Translations under genes and position numbers: made by a program
Notes under the pieces: generated by a model
The model's database searches: none
Told to the model about the DNA's origin: nothing
What the model saw: only the letters and a program-made list of their open reading frames with translations
Part shown: piece after piece, positions 1 to 9,603 of the stretch
How positions within the stretch are numbered: position 1 is the stretch's first letter
Layout: each line of letters begins with the position of its first letter
Source of the DNA: an uncultured Acetatifactor sp.
Lineage (GTDB): Bacteria > Bacillota > Clostridia > Lachnospirales > Lachnospiraceae
Direction of reading: 5' to 3'
Assembly: GCA_947625255.1 (NCBI GenBank)
Contig: CANQNT010000003.1
Location: 62,001-126,000 of the forward strand
DNA: 64,000 bases

Positions 1-1058
1 CGCCGCGCGTCTATTCTGGCGAAATGGCCGCCCATGTCCGTCAGAGGCTCCAGCACACGAAAGCGATTTTCAAATATTTTTTCCTCAATAAGACACGTTC
101 CATCAGCGGCGGTCATCACAGCCAAAGCGATAGACTGGAGATCTGTCGGAAACCCCGGATATATTTCCGTGGACAAAGCAGGGCAAGCCGTCAAGACATC
201 CGGAGCCTGGACGAAAAGTCCTTCCGAAGAGGCCTGCAGGGTCGCCCCCAACTGCCGTGCCAGAGCAATTACCGCTCCCATGTGTCCGATGGGCGCATCC
301 TCCAAAAGCACGCTGCCGCCCGTCCCCAGACAGGCCAACAAATACGTTCCCGCTACGATCCTATCCGCGGGAACCCTGATTTGCGCACCGTGCAGGGCGC
401 GTCCTCCCTCGATCCGCAGCTCGTCGGTTCCGATTCCCTGAATTTTGGCGCCGCACTGACACAAGAAGGCACACAAGGCCTCCACCTCCGGTTCCCGCGC
501 GGCGCCGCGCACGATCGTTTCTCCCCTGGCCATTACCGCGGCCAGTACAATATTTTCCGTTGCTCCCACGCTGGACTTGGGCATCTGAATCAACGTACCC
601 GTAAGCCCCCGGGGCGCTTCTCCAATGATTGTCCCCTCTTCTTCGTGAAAATGCGCGCCCAATTGCTGAAGCGCGCCCAAATGCAGATCAATAGGCCGCG
701 CGCCGATCACGCATCCGCCCGGATATTCCATAACCACGCGCCCGGTTCGTCCCAAAAGCGCGCCTAAAAGACAAAGGGAGGAGCGCATCCCCGTAATGGC
801 ATCCGCAGGCATCTGGCGGAGACCTGCGTCCTCGGCGTTTACCCGCACACCGTCCCCTTCCCAAGCCACCTGGCAGCCCAGACTCTCGAGCAAATGGAGC
901 ATTCGATAAACATCAGCAATCTTGGGACAATTACGGATATGATTTGTCCCTCTTGTGAGTAAAGTCGCCGCCAGGATCGGAAGCGAAGCGTTTTTAGACC
1001 CTTGTATCCTGACTTTCCCTTGTAAACGGACACCTCCGCGAATATGAATAGAATCCAT
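1..1058 (-). CDS. murA: UDP-N-acetylglucosamine 1-carboxyvinyltransferase, 3' end off window
   Basis: First committed step of peptidoglycan synthesis: transfers enolpyruvate from PEP to UDP-GlcNAc in the cytoplasm. The frame stays open from an ATG at 1058 to the window edge, about 352 codons of the usual 420 or so. The N terminus reads MDSIHIRGGVRLQGKVRIQG followed by SKNA, the conserved substrate-binding start of the EPT fold, and later stretches (GATEN, GARPIDLH, LTDMGGHFARI) also fit MurA. A GGATGCGGAAAG sequence upstream could serve as ribosome binding site. It follows ftsW after an 82-bp gap, so it is probably the last visible gene of the dcw operon. The family call is firm; MurA versus a second paralogue (MurA2/MurZ type) cannot be settled. 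Confidence 0.93.
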   Translation of the reverse strand, partial: MDSIHIRGGVRLQGKVRIQGSKNASLPILAATLLTRGTNHIRNCPKIADVYRMLHLLESLGCQVAWEGDGVRVNAEDAGLRQMPADAITGMRSSLCLLGALLGRTGRVVMEYPGGCVIGARPIDLHLGALQQLGAHFHEEEGTIIGEAPRGLTGTLIQMPKSSVGATENIVLAAVMARGETIVRGAAREPEVEALCAFLCQCGAKIQGIGTDELRIEGGRALHGAQIRVPADRIVAGTYLLACLGTGGSVLLEDAPIGHMGAVIALARQLGATLQASSEGLFVQAPDVLTACPALSTEIYPGFPTDLQSIALAVMTAADGTCLIEEKIFENRFRVLEPLTDMGGHFARIDAR

Positions 1059-1140
1059 TTGACACTTTCCGCATCCCTTTCATTAGACCTATTCTATTCT
1101 ATGTGCCGCAAGCACAATGGTGCCTTGTTCGCCTGGCCTT

Positions 1141-2313
1141 TTACATTTCCCGATACTGAATCCGCCTCGCCACGCTCATGACCAAACCGATTTCAATCAA
1201 AAGGAACATGACCGAGGATCCTCCATAACTGATAAAGGGAAGGGAAATGCCCGTATTCGGAATACTGTTGGTCACCACCGCGATATTCAAAATGACCTGA
1301 ATGGCAATATGTCCGATGACCCCCACTACCAGCATGGAACCCAGCAGATCAGGCGCGCGCATCGCGATCAACATTAATCTCCATAACAGCATCAGGAACA
1401 AGAGAATGATGGACACTGCTCCGAACAAACCCAGTTCTTCACAGATAATGGAAAAAATCATATCGTTCTGAGCCTCCGGAAGAAAGCCCAGCTTCTGCAT
1501 GCTCTGTCCCAGTCCCTTGCCCCAGATGCCGCCGGAACCGATGGCATACAGGGCCTGCAGTGTCTGGAATCCCGTGTCCGAAGGATCCAACTCCGGATGC
1601 AGCCAGATATTAATACGCCGGAAACGGAAATTCATCCCGTCCGTGGAGTCCGCGGTCACAATTGCATAAACCAGACCGGCAATGGCGATGGCGGCCGCTG
1701 AACCTCCGATGATATATTTCCGGTAATGAGGGTCCGCCACAAACACCATCAGTGCCGCAATGCCCAGCACGATAATGGCGGAGCTCAGATTATTGGTAAT
1801 CACCTTGATCAAAACCACATGGGGCAGGGCCGCGACTCCCATCACGATGATCCCTTTCCAGGTTCTGACGTTTTTGCCCAGCTTGCAGATCAGACAGGCG
1901 AGGAAAAGAATCATACACAGCTTGCAGATCTCCGCCGGCTGGATGGACAGCGGGACACCGGGAATCCGGAACCATCTGGCCGCCCCGTGGCTGGAAACAC
2001 CCAAAGGGGTTTTCACCAGGAACAGCGAACCCATGGACAAAAAGTACCCTAACACCGCAAAATGTTCCCAGAAATGATAAGGGATATTGGCCACCACCAT
2101 CATGACGAAAAGGCCCAGGATACAGGCCAGCAGCTGCACTTTCAAATAATGGGCGGAATCATTATATTCCTGAAAGGCTTCATAGGAGCTGGTGGAATAG
2201 ATCATCACCAGTCCAAATCCCAGCAGGAACAGAACGATGAACAGCAGACTGTAATCAAAGTAGTATTCCGACTGCTCTTTTCTTTTCGATTTGTTCAATG
2301 TACGTGTCGCCAC
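1141..2313 (-). CDS. ftsW: FtsW/SpoVE-type SEDS peptidoglycan glycosyltransferase
   Basis: Polytopic membrane protein that polymerises lipid II at the septum (FtsW) or spore cortex (SpoVE) together with a class B PBP. About 390 residues with roughly ten hydrophobic segments and the C-terminal SEDS signature FISYGGSS. An ATG exists at 2334, but AAGGAG inside the last codons of murD lies 7 nt before a GTG at 2313, so I chose GTG; the product then begins MATRTLNKSKRK. The murD stop (TGA at 2318-2320) and this start are 4 bp apart, which suggests translational coupling. murG, often found directly after this gene in Firmicutes, is absent here. FtsW and SpoVE cannot be told apart from the sequence. 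Confidence 0.93.
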   Translation of the reverse strand: MATRTLNKSKRKEQSEYYFDYSLLFIVLFLLGFGLVMIYSTSSYEAFQEYNDSAHYLKVQLLACILGLFVMMVVANIPYHFWEHFAVLGYFLSMGSLFLVKTPLGVSSHGAARWFRIPGVPLSIQPAEICKLCMILFLACLICKLGKNVRTWKGIIVMGVAALPHVVLIKVITNNLSSAIIVLGIAALMVFVADPHYRKYIIGGSAAAIAIAGLVYAIVTADSTDGMNFRFRRINIWLHPELDPSDTGFQTLQALYAIGSGGIWGKGLGQSMQKLGFLPEAQNDMIFSIICEELGLFGAVSIILLFLMLLWRLMLIAMRAPDLLGSMLVVGVIGHIAIQVILNIAVVTNSIPNTGISLPFISYGGSSVMFLLIEIGLVMSVARRIQYREM

Positions 2314-2317
2314 TGTA

Positions 2318-3685
2318 TCACTCCTTAAGTTCATTCACATACTCTTTAAAGATTTTGCCGCGTTCCTCATAGTTGGCAAACATTCCCCAACTGGCACAGG
2401 CCGGCGAGAGCAAAACAGCATCCCCCTCTTCGGCCAATTCCGTACAGAGCGCCAGACATTCGTCAAAGCCGTCCGCAAACCGGATTTTGTCAAAGCCGTG
2501 CCGCTTGGCGCACTCCGCGATCTTCTCCCTGGTCTGGCCGATCAACACCAGCCACTTCACCTTGCCGTCAAAGCTTTCGATCCATTCGTCGTAATCGCTC
2601 CCCTTGTCATACCCCCCGCCGATCAGAATCGTGGGCTTACTCATGGCGCGAATCCCCTGGATGGCCGCGTCCGGGTTCGTCCCCTTGGAATCATTATAAT
2701 AGTCCACGCCCTTCCTGGTGGCCACGAACTCAATACGATGCTCAACCGCGTGAAACTCCCGGATCGAACGGAGAATGGTCTCCATCGGCACCTGCATTCC
2801 CTCCGCAATGGCAATGGCGGCCATGACGTTTTCCACATTACAGATGCCCACCAGATTCATGTCCCGATGGATGTTCAAAAGCTGCCGTACCGTTCCGTCC
2901 TTGGCCCTGCAGATCGTATCTCCCCGCAAAAAGTAACCCTCCGCCAGCTCCCGGCAGGAGCTGAAGCGTACCACTCTGGCGGGACAACGAGCCGCAAATT
3001 CCTCCGTATAAGGATCCCTGTCGTTGAGCACGCACAAATCCTCTTTGGTTTGTCTGGCACTCACCGACTGCTTGACGGCCACATAGTTTTCCATGGTATG
3101 ATGCCTGTTCAAATGGTCGGGCGTGATATTCAGGATGGCCGAAACCACCGGATGGAACGAACGCACGGTTTCCAGCTGAAAGCTGCTGATCTCCGCCACG
3201 GTGACCGTATCCTCCCTGGTTTTCGTCACCTCCAAAGTGTAGGGATCTCCGATATTTCCCACCACGAACACTTTCTCCCGGCCCAAATGAGCTTTCATAA
3301 TCTCTCCTACCAAGGTAGTCGTGGTGGTCTTGCCGTTGGTGCCGGTAATGGCTATGACCTTTCCTTTTTCCCACCGGAACCCCAGTTCGATTTCCCCCAG
3401 AACGGGAATGCCTTTCCTCCCAAATTCCTCAATCCACGGCTGATCCGCAGGGACTCCGGGGCTTAAAACCAGACCGGTTACGGTTTCCTTAAGCCCATCC
3501 GGCAATGCCCCCGTAATGCACTTTGCTCTACTGTCCGCGGGCAGCTTGGCGCGTACCTGCTCCGGATCCAGCTTTCCGTTGCTGTCATATAAGATGACCT
3601 CCGCACCCTTTTCTTCCAGAAGCCTCGCGGCCGCAATCCCGCTGACGCCGGAACCTACCACAAGACACTTTTGTCCTTTTATCAT
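2318..3685 (-). CDS. murD: UDP-N-acetylmuramoylalanine--D-glutamate ligase
   Basis: Cytoplasmic ATP-dependent ligase adding D-glutamate to UDP-MurNAc-L-Ala. 455 residues, normal for MurD. The N-terminal Rossmann-like nucleotide-sugar domain begins with VVGSGVSG (residues 9-16). The Mur ligase P-loop GTNGKTTTT is at about 115-123, followed by the central motif NITPDHLNRH and the C-terminal-domain stretch YNDSKGTNPDA. An AAGGGAG box precedes the ATG at good spacing. It lies between mraY (93 bp gap) and ftsW in the dcw cluster, as in most Firmicutes. Confidence 0.97.
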   Translation of the reverse strand: MIKGQKCLVVGSGVSGIAAARLLEEKGAEVILYDSNGKLDPEQVRAKLPADSRAKCITGALPDGLKETVTGLVLSPGVPADQPWIEEFGRKGIPVLGEIELGFRWEKGKVIAITGTNGKTTTTTLVGEIMKAHLGREKVFVVGNIGDPYTLEVTKTREDTVTVAEISSFQLETVRSFHPVVSAILNITPDHLNRHHTMENYVAVKQSVSARQTKEDLCVLNDRDPYTEEFAARCPARVVRFSSCRELAEGYFLRGDTICRAKDGTVRQLLNIHRDMNLVGICNVENVMAAIAIAEGMQVPMETILRSIREFHAVEHRIEFVATRKGVDYYNDSKGTNPDAAIQGIRAMSKPTILIGGGYDKGSDYDEWIESFDGKVKWLVLIGQTREKIAECAKRHGFDKIRFADGFDECLALCTELAEEGDAVLLSPACASWGMFANYEERGKIFKEYVNELKE

Positions 3686-3778
3686 GATTTACTCCCTTCT
3701 ACTTTACGCTTTTCCGCCACATACATTGCATGGTCCGCGACTTCCGTGGCCCCGCTTTCGTATGCCGCGCATCCGCCC

Positions 3779-4732
3779 CTATCCCAACAAGGCGATCAGG
3801 CACAGCAGTGCCGTGATCATGGAAAACAAGGTCACGATTCTGGTCTCCGACCAGCCGGATAATTCAAAATGATGATGCAGAGGCGCCATTTTCAGGATAC
3901 GTCTGCCGCCGCTCCACTTGTAAAAACTCACTTGAAGAATGACGGAAGCCACCTCTATCAAATAAATAAAGCCCACGATCGCTATGTAAAGCGGCATTTG
4001 CAGCAGACAGGCGCTGGCCGCCACAAATCCTCCCAAAGCCAGGGAACCGGTATCGCCCATGAAAACGCTGGCAGGATGAACATTGAAAAGCAGAAAACCC
4101 ATCAACGCTCCTGCCACCGCGCAGGTAACGGGCTCGATACCGCTTTTTGTTCCGATCGCCATAACGGAGAAAAAAACGGCGACGATCACCGTCACGCTGG
4201 CCGCCAGGCCGTCCAAGCCATCCGTGAAATTAACCCCGTTCACAGTCCCCAGAATGATAAAAAACAAAATGGGGATATGAAACATTCCAAAGTCCAGATA
4301 CCTTCCCGGACAAAAGGGAACGCGCATAGCCAGACTGATATCCGTATAGTGCAGCAGATAATAAACGAAAATCGCGGTCACCAGAAACTGTCCCGTAAAT
4401 TTCTGCCAGGCCCGCAGTCCCATGGAGCGTTTTAAAACCACCTTAATATAATCATCCAGGAAGCCGACCAGCCCAAATCCAAAGGTCAGAAACAGGACCG
4501 GCACGATTTTTGGATAATCTTTCATAAAAAGGAGGGAGGTTACCAATACGGCAAACAAGATCAGGATGCCTCCCATGGTAGGTGTTCCCGTTTTCTTCAA
4601 ATGCGTCTGCGGACCGTCCTCTCTGACAGTCTGCCCCACTTTCAGCCTTCGTAAAAATGGAATGATGATCGGTCCCAACAGCACACTCAAGGCAAAGGAC
4701 ATCATCACCGAAATCGCGCACGTTCTGATCAT
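3779..4732 (-). CDS. mraY: Phospho-N-acetylmuramoyl-pentapeptide transferase
   Basis: Integral membrane enzyme transferring phospho-MurNAc-pentapeptide to undecaprenyl phosphate to make lipid I. About 317 residues with ten hydrophobic segments. The Mg-binding aspartate motifs are visible (GFLDDYIK, NFTDGLDGLA, MGDTGSLALGG) together with the conserved MAPLHHHFE near the C terminus. The frame also has an upstream TTG at 4753 that overlaps the previous stop codon. The ATG at 4732 follows GGAAAGGGAGCT and gives the usual N terminus MIRTCAISV, so I prefer it, although its spacing is short. It sits between the second PBP gene and murD. Confidence 0.96.
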   Translation of the reverse strand: MIRTCAISVMMSFALSVLLGPIIIPFLRRLKVGQTVREDGPQTHLKKTGTPTMGGILILFAVLVTSLLFMKDYPKIVPVLFLTFGFGLVGFLDDYIKVVLKRSMGLRAWQKFTGQFLVTAIFVYYLLHYTDISLAMRVPFCPGRYLDFGMFHIPILFFIILGTVNGVNFTDGLDGLAASVTVIVAVFFSVMAIGTKSGIEPVTCAVAGALMGFLLFNVHPASVFMGDTGSLALGGFVAASACLLQMPLYIAIVGFIYLIEVASVILQVSFYKWSGGRRILKMAPLHHHFELSGWSETRIVTLFSMITALLCLIALLG

Positions 4733-4749
4733 AGCTCCCTTTCCGGCTT

Positions 4750-6513
4750 TCAAGACTGATTGCCTGTTGCATCGTCCTCACCGACATCCTCTTTCGCAAT
4801 GCCCAGGTACGGCAAAATATTTTCAAAAAGCTGTCTGACGATGGGAGCCGCCACCTGGCCTCCATAGTATACGCCCTGGGGATTGTTGATGATCGCCAGA
4901 GCGATCACCTGGGGATCGTCCGCTGGGGAAAATCCAAGAAAGGACGCGATATAGCGTCCGCTTCCGCGGGGCAGCGTCTGGCTGGTGGCGGTTTTACCGC
5001 CTACGCTGAAGCCTTCCACCTTGCCGTTCTTGCCCGTTCCCTCGGAAACGACCTTTTCCAGAATCCCCCGCAGGGTTTCCGAGGTCTCCTCCGAGACGAT
5101 GCCTTCCTCTACCGGATATTGCAGGATCTCCGATACCTCTCCAGCTTCATCCAGCACCTTGACGCCAAAATGAGGGGTAATGCGCCTTCCTCCATTGACG
5201 ATGGAAGCCGCCGTAGTGAGCAATTGGATCGGCGTAATCTGGAAAGACTGACCAAAAGACACCGTGGCCAATTCCACGTTCCCCATATCTTCCATTTTGT
5301 GCATGATCGTTCCGGCTTCTCCGGGAAGATCGATCCCCGTTTTCTTTTTTAGGCCAAATTTTACAAAGTACCGATAGTATTTTTCCACGCCCAGGCGCAG
5401 TCCCACGGTGATGAACACCGGATTGCAGGAATTCATGGTTCCCTGGACAAAAGTCTCCGCCCCATGTCCCGCGGTCTTGTGACAGCGGATTCGTCTGTCA
5501 TCCACCACGATATAGCCGGGACAACTGAAAGTGCTCTGGGGAGTCACAACTCCCTCCTCCAGCCCGGCCGCGGCAGTGATAATCTTAAAGGTGGAACCTG
5601 GTTCGTAGGTATCATTGATACAGCCATTGCGCCACATGGCGTTCAGCAGATTCTGATACTCCTCCTGGGTGGTGTAGGTCGTTTCCTCCGGGAGCGTGTA
5701 AGGGTCGTTCAAATCAAATTCCGGCACATTAACCATGGCCAGCACTTCGCCGTTCTGGGGATTCATGGCCAGAATGGACACCGAATCCGCCTCCTTGGTC
5801 TTCATGGCTTGTTTTGCCAGCTGAGTGGCATAAGCCTGAATGTTCATGTCGATGCTGGTGACCAGGTCCCTGCCCTTTTCCGGCTCCTGCCTGCGCTCTC
5901 CCGCTTCCTCCACCTCGATCCCCTTGGCATCCGTGACGGTCAGAATATTGCCGGACTTTCCTTGTAAATAATCCTCGTAGATAACCTCCAGACCGATGAT
6001 ACCCTGGTTGTCTCCCCCGGTAAACCCCAGGACCTTGCTCGCCAGCTCTCCGAAGGGATAATATCTCTTGTAGTCTTCGTCCACTTTGACGCCCGCCAGG
6101 TCATATTCCCGTATCGCATCGCCGATTTCTTTATCCACATTGCTTTTAATCCGCTCAATGGAGCTGTATTTCTCCACCCGCTTGGTTACATACTCCTCGG
6201 ACAGGCCCAGCTCCTTGCAGAGCACCTCTACCACGCGTCCGGGGTCTTCGATCTGATTATGTATGACGGAAACAGTACAAACCGTCCGGTTATCAGCGAG
6301 GATCCTGCCATTGCGGTCCAGGATCCTCCCTCTGGCAGCCTTGATGCTGCGTTCCCGCTCGTGCAGCTCCACGGCTTTTTCCGCATAATAATCCGCCCGC
6401 CACACCATTAAATATACCAATCTTACAAACAGCGCCACCAGTGCCAGCATACAGAGCAGCGTGACGATGGTGATCTTCCTGCGGTGCGCTATTTTGTTGT
6501 TATTGTCAAGCAT
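4750..6513 (-). CDS. Class B penicillin-binding protein, SpoVD/FtsI-type transpeptidase
   Basis: Membrane-anchored D,D-transpeptidase that cross-links septal or cortex peptidoglycan with a SEDS partner. 587 residues: short cytoplasmic tail, one membrane helix (about 14-36), PBP dimer domain (about 55-205) and transpeptidase domain (about 245-570). Active-site motifs are STFK (Ser307, Lys310) and SCN (362-364). The third motif reads K-T-A (507-509) instead of the usual K-T-G. No C-terminal PASTA domain is present, unlike Bacillus SpoVD. A weak AAGG box precedes the ATG. It is the second of two PBPs in tandem; by position it corresponds to SpoVD, but the sporulation role is inferred. Confidence 0.93.
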   Translation of the reverse strand: MLDNNNKIAHRRKITIVTLLCMLALVALFVRLVYLMVWRADYYAEKAVELHERERSIKAARGRILDRNGRILADNRTVCTVSVIHNQIEDPGRVVEVLCKELGLSEEYVTKRVEKYSSIERIKSNVDKEIGDAIREYDLAGVKVDEDYKRYYPFGELASKVLGFTGGDNQGIIGLEVIYEDYLQGKSGNILTVTDAKGIEVEEAGERRQEPEKGRDLVTSIDMNIQAYATQLAKQAMKTKEADSVSILAMNPQNGEVLAMVNVPEFDLNDPYTLPEETTYTTQEEYQNLLNAMWRNGCINDTYEPGSTFKIITAAAGLEEGVVTPQSTFSCPGYIVVDDRRIRCHKTAGHGAETFVQGTMNSCNPVFITVGLRLGVEKYYRYFVKFGLKKKTGIDLPGEAGTIMHKMEDMGNVELATVSFGQSFQITPIQLLTTAASIVNGGRRITPHFGVKVLDEAGEVSEILQYPVEEGIVSEETSETLRGILEKVVSEGTGKNGKVEGFSVGGKTATSQTLPRGSGRYIASFLGFSPADDPQVIALAIINNPQGVYYGGQVAAPIVRQLFENILPYLGIAKEDVGEDDATGNQS

Positions 6514-6603
6514 ACATAACCTTGCTTCCCATCCTTGTCATGCTTTCCAGACATTCTTACTACACTGTATTCCGTCCCCTGCAAGGTTATTCCCCAAAAA
6601 TAA

Positions 6604-9051
6604 TTATAAGGGGCTTTCTCCGGGCTCTCCGTTTCCGTCGGGACTGCCATTCAAGCCTTCCGGAAGCGCATTATAGGTGTCGTCATCCACACCGCCCGTA
6701 TCGGGATTGATGATGTCCCCGGTCTCCGGATCCAACAGCTCTCCGGTATCGGGATCTTTCAGATATCCTGTCTGAGGATCTACAGGGAAGCTCTTCCAGG
6801 GTTCCGGCGTATCGGTGGGTTCACTGTCATCCCCATTTTCTCCATTGTCAGGGTTCTCATCCTCCCCCTGATTCTGGGTATAACGGTTGGTGATCTCCAG
6901 CTGTCTCTCCTCCAACTCCTTAACTTCCGCATCGGAAAGCTCCTCCGTCATAAAAATCTGCAGATAAGGCAAGGCCTCCGTCAAAACATTGCGCACAATG
7001 CCAGTGGCATATTTCGCGTCTGCCTGAGTCGTCTCATTGGCTCTGTCCACTACCACGTAAATGGCAATCTGGGGATTGTCGGCAGGCGCGTGCCCCATAA
7101 AGGAAACCACATACTCCCCGTTGCCCCTGGGCAGGGTCTGGGCCGTTCCCGTCTTGCCGCCAATGGTGTATCCGGCAGGTCTGGCAGTCTTACCGGTACG
7201 GTTGGCACCCCCTTCTTCCATAACGGTGGCCCGGGTATACTGCCTGATTTTTTCCGAGGTGGATTCCGAAATCACTTGTTTCAGCACCCGCGGCTGAATA
7301 TTGGCCACCGTGGCCCCACTGGCGTTCGTGATTTTGCTTACCATGTGGGGTTCGTAATAATAGCCGCCGTTGATCAGCGCACAATAACCGGTGATCATTT
7401 CAATCATTGTGACGTTAAAACCTTGCCCGAAAGAATTGATGGCCAGCGCCGAACCGTCCTCCCGCATGGCATCCGCGGAAAACACCAGATTCGCCGTTCT
7501 GGCTTCACCGGCCAAATCGATATTCGTCTTAAGCCCGATATTAAAGATACGCTGGAATTTTACAAAATTGTCAATGCCCAGAGTTTCCCCGATTTGAATC
7601 AGCGCCATGTTGCAGGACCACGCCACGGAATTCTGGACATTTACCGCACCGTGTCCATGTCCGCCATGGCACTTGATCTGGAAACCGCCCCTTGTCAGCA
7701 CGCCGTTGCAGGTATACCACTCATCGCCCGTGATGGAGCCCGTCTCCAGGGCCGCCGCCACCGTAAAGGGCTTAAACGTGGATCCAGGTTCATACGTATC
7801 GGAAACGCAGAAATTCTTCCACAAATAATTTAAGTTGACATACAACAGATCTTCGTTGGCCTTTCTGGTCTCCTCGTCCAGATCGGAATTGGTCAGTTGA
7901 TTCAAAAGCGCCTCATTGAACACCTGTCCCGTCTTGCGGATTTCAATGTATCCGTTTTGATTCTCATATTCCTCTACCATGATGTTGCCCAGGAGAGCGG
8001 AATAATCCCTGGGATTGTTCAGGTCATACTGGGACGAGCTTGCCATGGCCAGAATTTCACCGCTGTTCACATCCATGACAATGCAGCCGATATTCTGTGC
8101 GCCGTCCCCTTCCCGTACTTTGTTGGCATGCTCATCTATGAATTGATTGATATATTTCTCGGCAATCTTCTGAATGTTTACGTCAATGGTGCTGTGTATG
8201 GTATATCCGTCCACGGCCGGCTTCACCTTGCCTTCCAGGGTACTGTCCTCGTTAAGGTAGCCGTACTCCCGGCCCGTGGTGCCATTTAAAATATCATTAT
8301 AGTATTCCTCAAGTCCATAGCTTCCCACATTGTCCCTGCCGGTAAATCCGATCACATCAGAGGCCAGGGAACCATTGGGATATTTTCTCTTATACTCTTC
8401 CTCAAACCAGACACCCTTGATCAAGCTTTTATCGGCGTTCATTTCCGCCACGAAATCCTTGATCTGGTCATAGGTGAGTTGCTTCAGCCACACCTTCCAC
8501 GCGGATTTGGGATGATCCAGCGTATATTGCCGCACCTCGTCCACATTCAGGTCAAAATACCGGCCCAAGGCCTCCATGGTTGGTTCCAGATTCACATATT
8601 CGTCTGTCTTCTTGTCCACGTTATAAAGCATGACAGAGGAATCCGTTACAAGGTTATACACTTTCTCGCTGGTGGCCAGAATCGTTCCTTTGGCATCCAC
8701 GATATCTCCCCTGCGGAAAGGAAGGGTCTGGCTGTCATAGCCCCTTTGGGAAAGGACCTGCTTGGTATAACGCTCCCCGTCCTCCTTCATGATCCAGGCC
8801 ATTCTCACGCTTAATCCGGTAAAAGCCAGCAGTACAAAAATAAACAGTACCGCCAGCTTCCTGCGCATCTTAATCGTCATCCGGGGCTGCTTTTTGCCCG
8901 GGGATTCCTCTTTCTCCGTCTGAAAGTTTTCTCGGTGAACCGTCGTCCTCCGACTCTGCGGCATCTGCCGGATGTTGTCGGATTCGGTTCTTCTCCCGCC
9001 GCGTCCTGTCCGCGCGCTATTTCGTCCATTATTTCGCCTACGATCACTCAC
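6604..9051 (-). CDS. Class B penicillin-binding protein (FtsI/PBP2-like) with long acidic tail
   Basis: Septal peptidoglycan D,D-transpeptidase. 815 residues: an Arg-rich cytoplasmic N terminus (1-60), one membrane helix (about 66-86), a PBP dimer domain (about 105-280) and the transpeptidase domain (about 320-700). Its motifs are complete: STFK (Ser424, Lys427), SCN (479-481) and KTGT (633-636). After about residue 727 there is an extracellular tail rich in Asp, Glu, Gly and Pro with repeated D-P-x-T-G steps, absent from ordinary FtsI. The start is GTG at 9051, 8 nt after an AGGAGC box. It lies directly after ftsL, the usual FtsI position. Confidence 0.94.
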   Translation of the reverse strand: MSDRRRNNGRNSARTGRGGRRTESDNIRQMPQSRRTTVHRENFQTEKEESPGKKQPRMTIKMRRKLAVLFIFVLLAFTGLSVRMAWIMKEDGERYTKQVLSQRGYDSQTLPFRRGDIVDAKGTILATSEKVYNLVTDSSVMLYNVDKKTDEYVNLEPTMEALGRYFDLNVDEVRQYTLDHPKSAWKVWLKQLTYDQIKDFVAEMNADKSLIKGVWFEEEYKRKYPNGSLASDVIGFTGRDNVGSYGLEEYYNDILNGTTGREYGYLNEDSTLEGKVKPAVDGYTIHSTIDVNIQKIAEKYINQFIDEHANKVREGDGAQNIGCIVMDVNSGEILAMASSSQYDLNNPRDYSALLGNIMVEEYENQNGYIEIRKTGQVFNEALLNQLTNSDLDEETRKANEDLLYVNLNYLWKNFCVSDTYEPGSTFKPFTVAAALETGSITGDEWYTCNGVLTRGGFQIKCHGGHGHGAVNVQNSVAWSCNMALIQIGETLGIDNFVKFQRIFNIGLKTNIDLAGEARTANLVFSADAMREDGSALAINSFGQGFNVTMIEMITGYCALINGGYYYEPHMVSKITNASGATVANIQPRVLKQVISESTSEKIRQYTRATVMEEGGANRTGKTARPAGYTIGGKTGTAQTLPRGNGEYVVSFMGHAPADNPQIAIYVVVDRANETTQADAKYATGIVRNVLTEALPYLQIFMTEELSDAEVKELEERQLEITNRYTQNQGEDENPDNGENGDDSEPTDTPEPWKSFPVDPQTGYLKDPDTGELLDPETGDIINPDTGGVDDDTYNALPEGLNGSPDGNGEPGESPL

Positions 9052-9062
9052 GCTTCTTGCTC

Positions 9063-9587
9063 CTAATTGTCCGCAACATATCTCAGATAATCGTTGCCTT
9101 CGTTGGTATAAGTCTCGATCTGTCCCTCACGGGCATAAGTCATTCCCAGCTCCCCGATGGCGATCCGCTTAATCTCTTCAATGTCGATACTGCTGTTAAT
9201 CCGATTCAGCGTTTCATCATTATCCACCTTCAGATTATTCAGCTGGCGCTCCTTACTCGTCACTTTCTCCGCCATCGTGGTGACATTGGACTGCAACTGA
9301 ATATAATGAATCAAAATCCATCCGGAGCAGCACAAGGCCGCGACGAGGAACAAAACATACCCCAGACTCATGCCGCGGCGCGGCGCCCCGGCCGGATTCC
9401 TATGTATCTCCCTATGAGGCCTTCTCCTGGGCGAATCCTCCAACTGTCTTCGAATATCCTGCTTTGGAACGGCGCTGCCGTACATATAATCATTTCTCAT
9501 TATGTGTCCCTGCCTTTCTGCGGCAGTGGAACGGCTTGTCCTTCTTCCGGTTGTATCAAAGCGTCGTGCTTCCTGATATCTGGCCAT
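9063..9587 (-). CDS. ftsL: FtsL-like septum formation protein
   Basis: Small bitopic divisome protein, expected to pair with DivIC/FtsB and support the SEDS-PBP complex. About 174 residues: basic, low-complexity cytoplasmic N terminus (1-72), one membrane helix (about 76-95), then a heptad-like extracellular coiled coil (about 97-130) and the short C-terminal stretch IAIGELGMTYA typical of FtsL. An in-frame ATG 42 bp upstream would overlap rsmH. The ATG at 9587 is preceded by AGGAGG at 8 nt and was chosen. Sequence conservation in this family is poor, so the call rests on topology and position between rsmH and the PBP gene. Confidence 0.85.
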   Translation of the reverse strand: MARYQEARRFDTTGRRTSRSTAAERQGHIMRNDYMYGSAVPKQDIRRQLEDSPRRRPHREIHRNPAGAPRRGMSLGYVLFLVAALCCSGWILIHYIQLQSNVTTMAEKVTSKERQLNNLKVDNDETLNRINSSIDIEEIKRIAIGELGMTYAREGQIETYTNEGNDYLRYVADN

Positions 9588-9603
9588 GGCCGGAACCTCC
9601 TCT

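Noticed and set aside
2291-3466. Plus-strand open frame of 391 codons
   Set aside because: Antisense to murD and without family resemblance.
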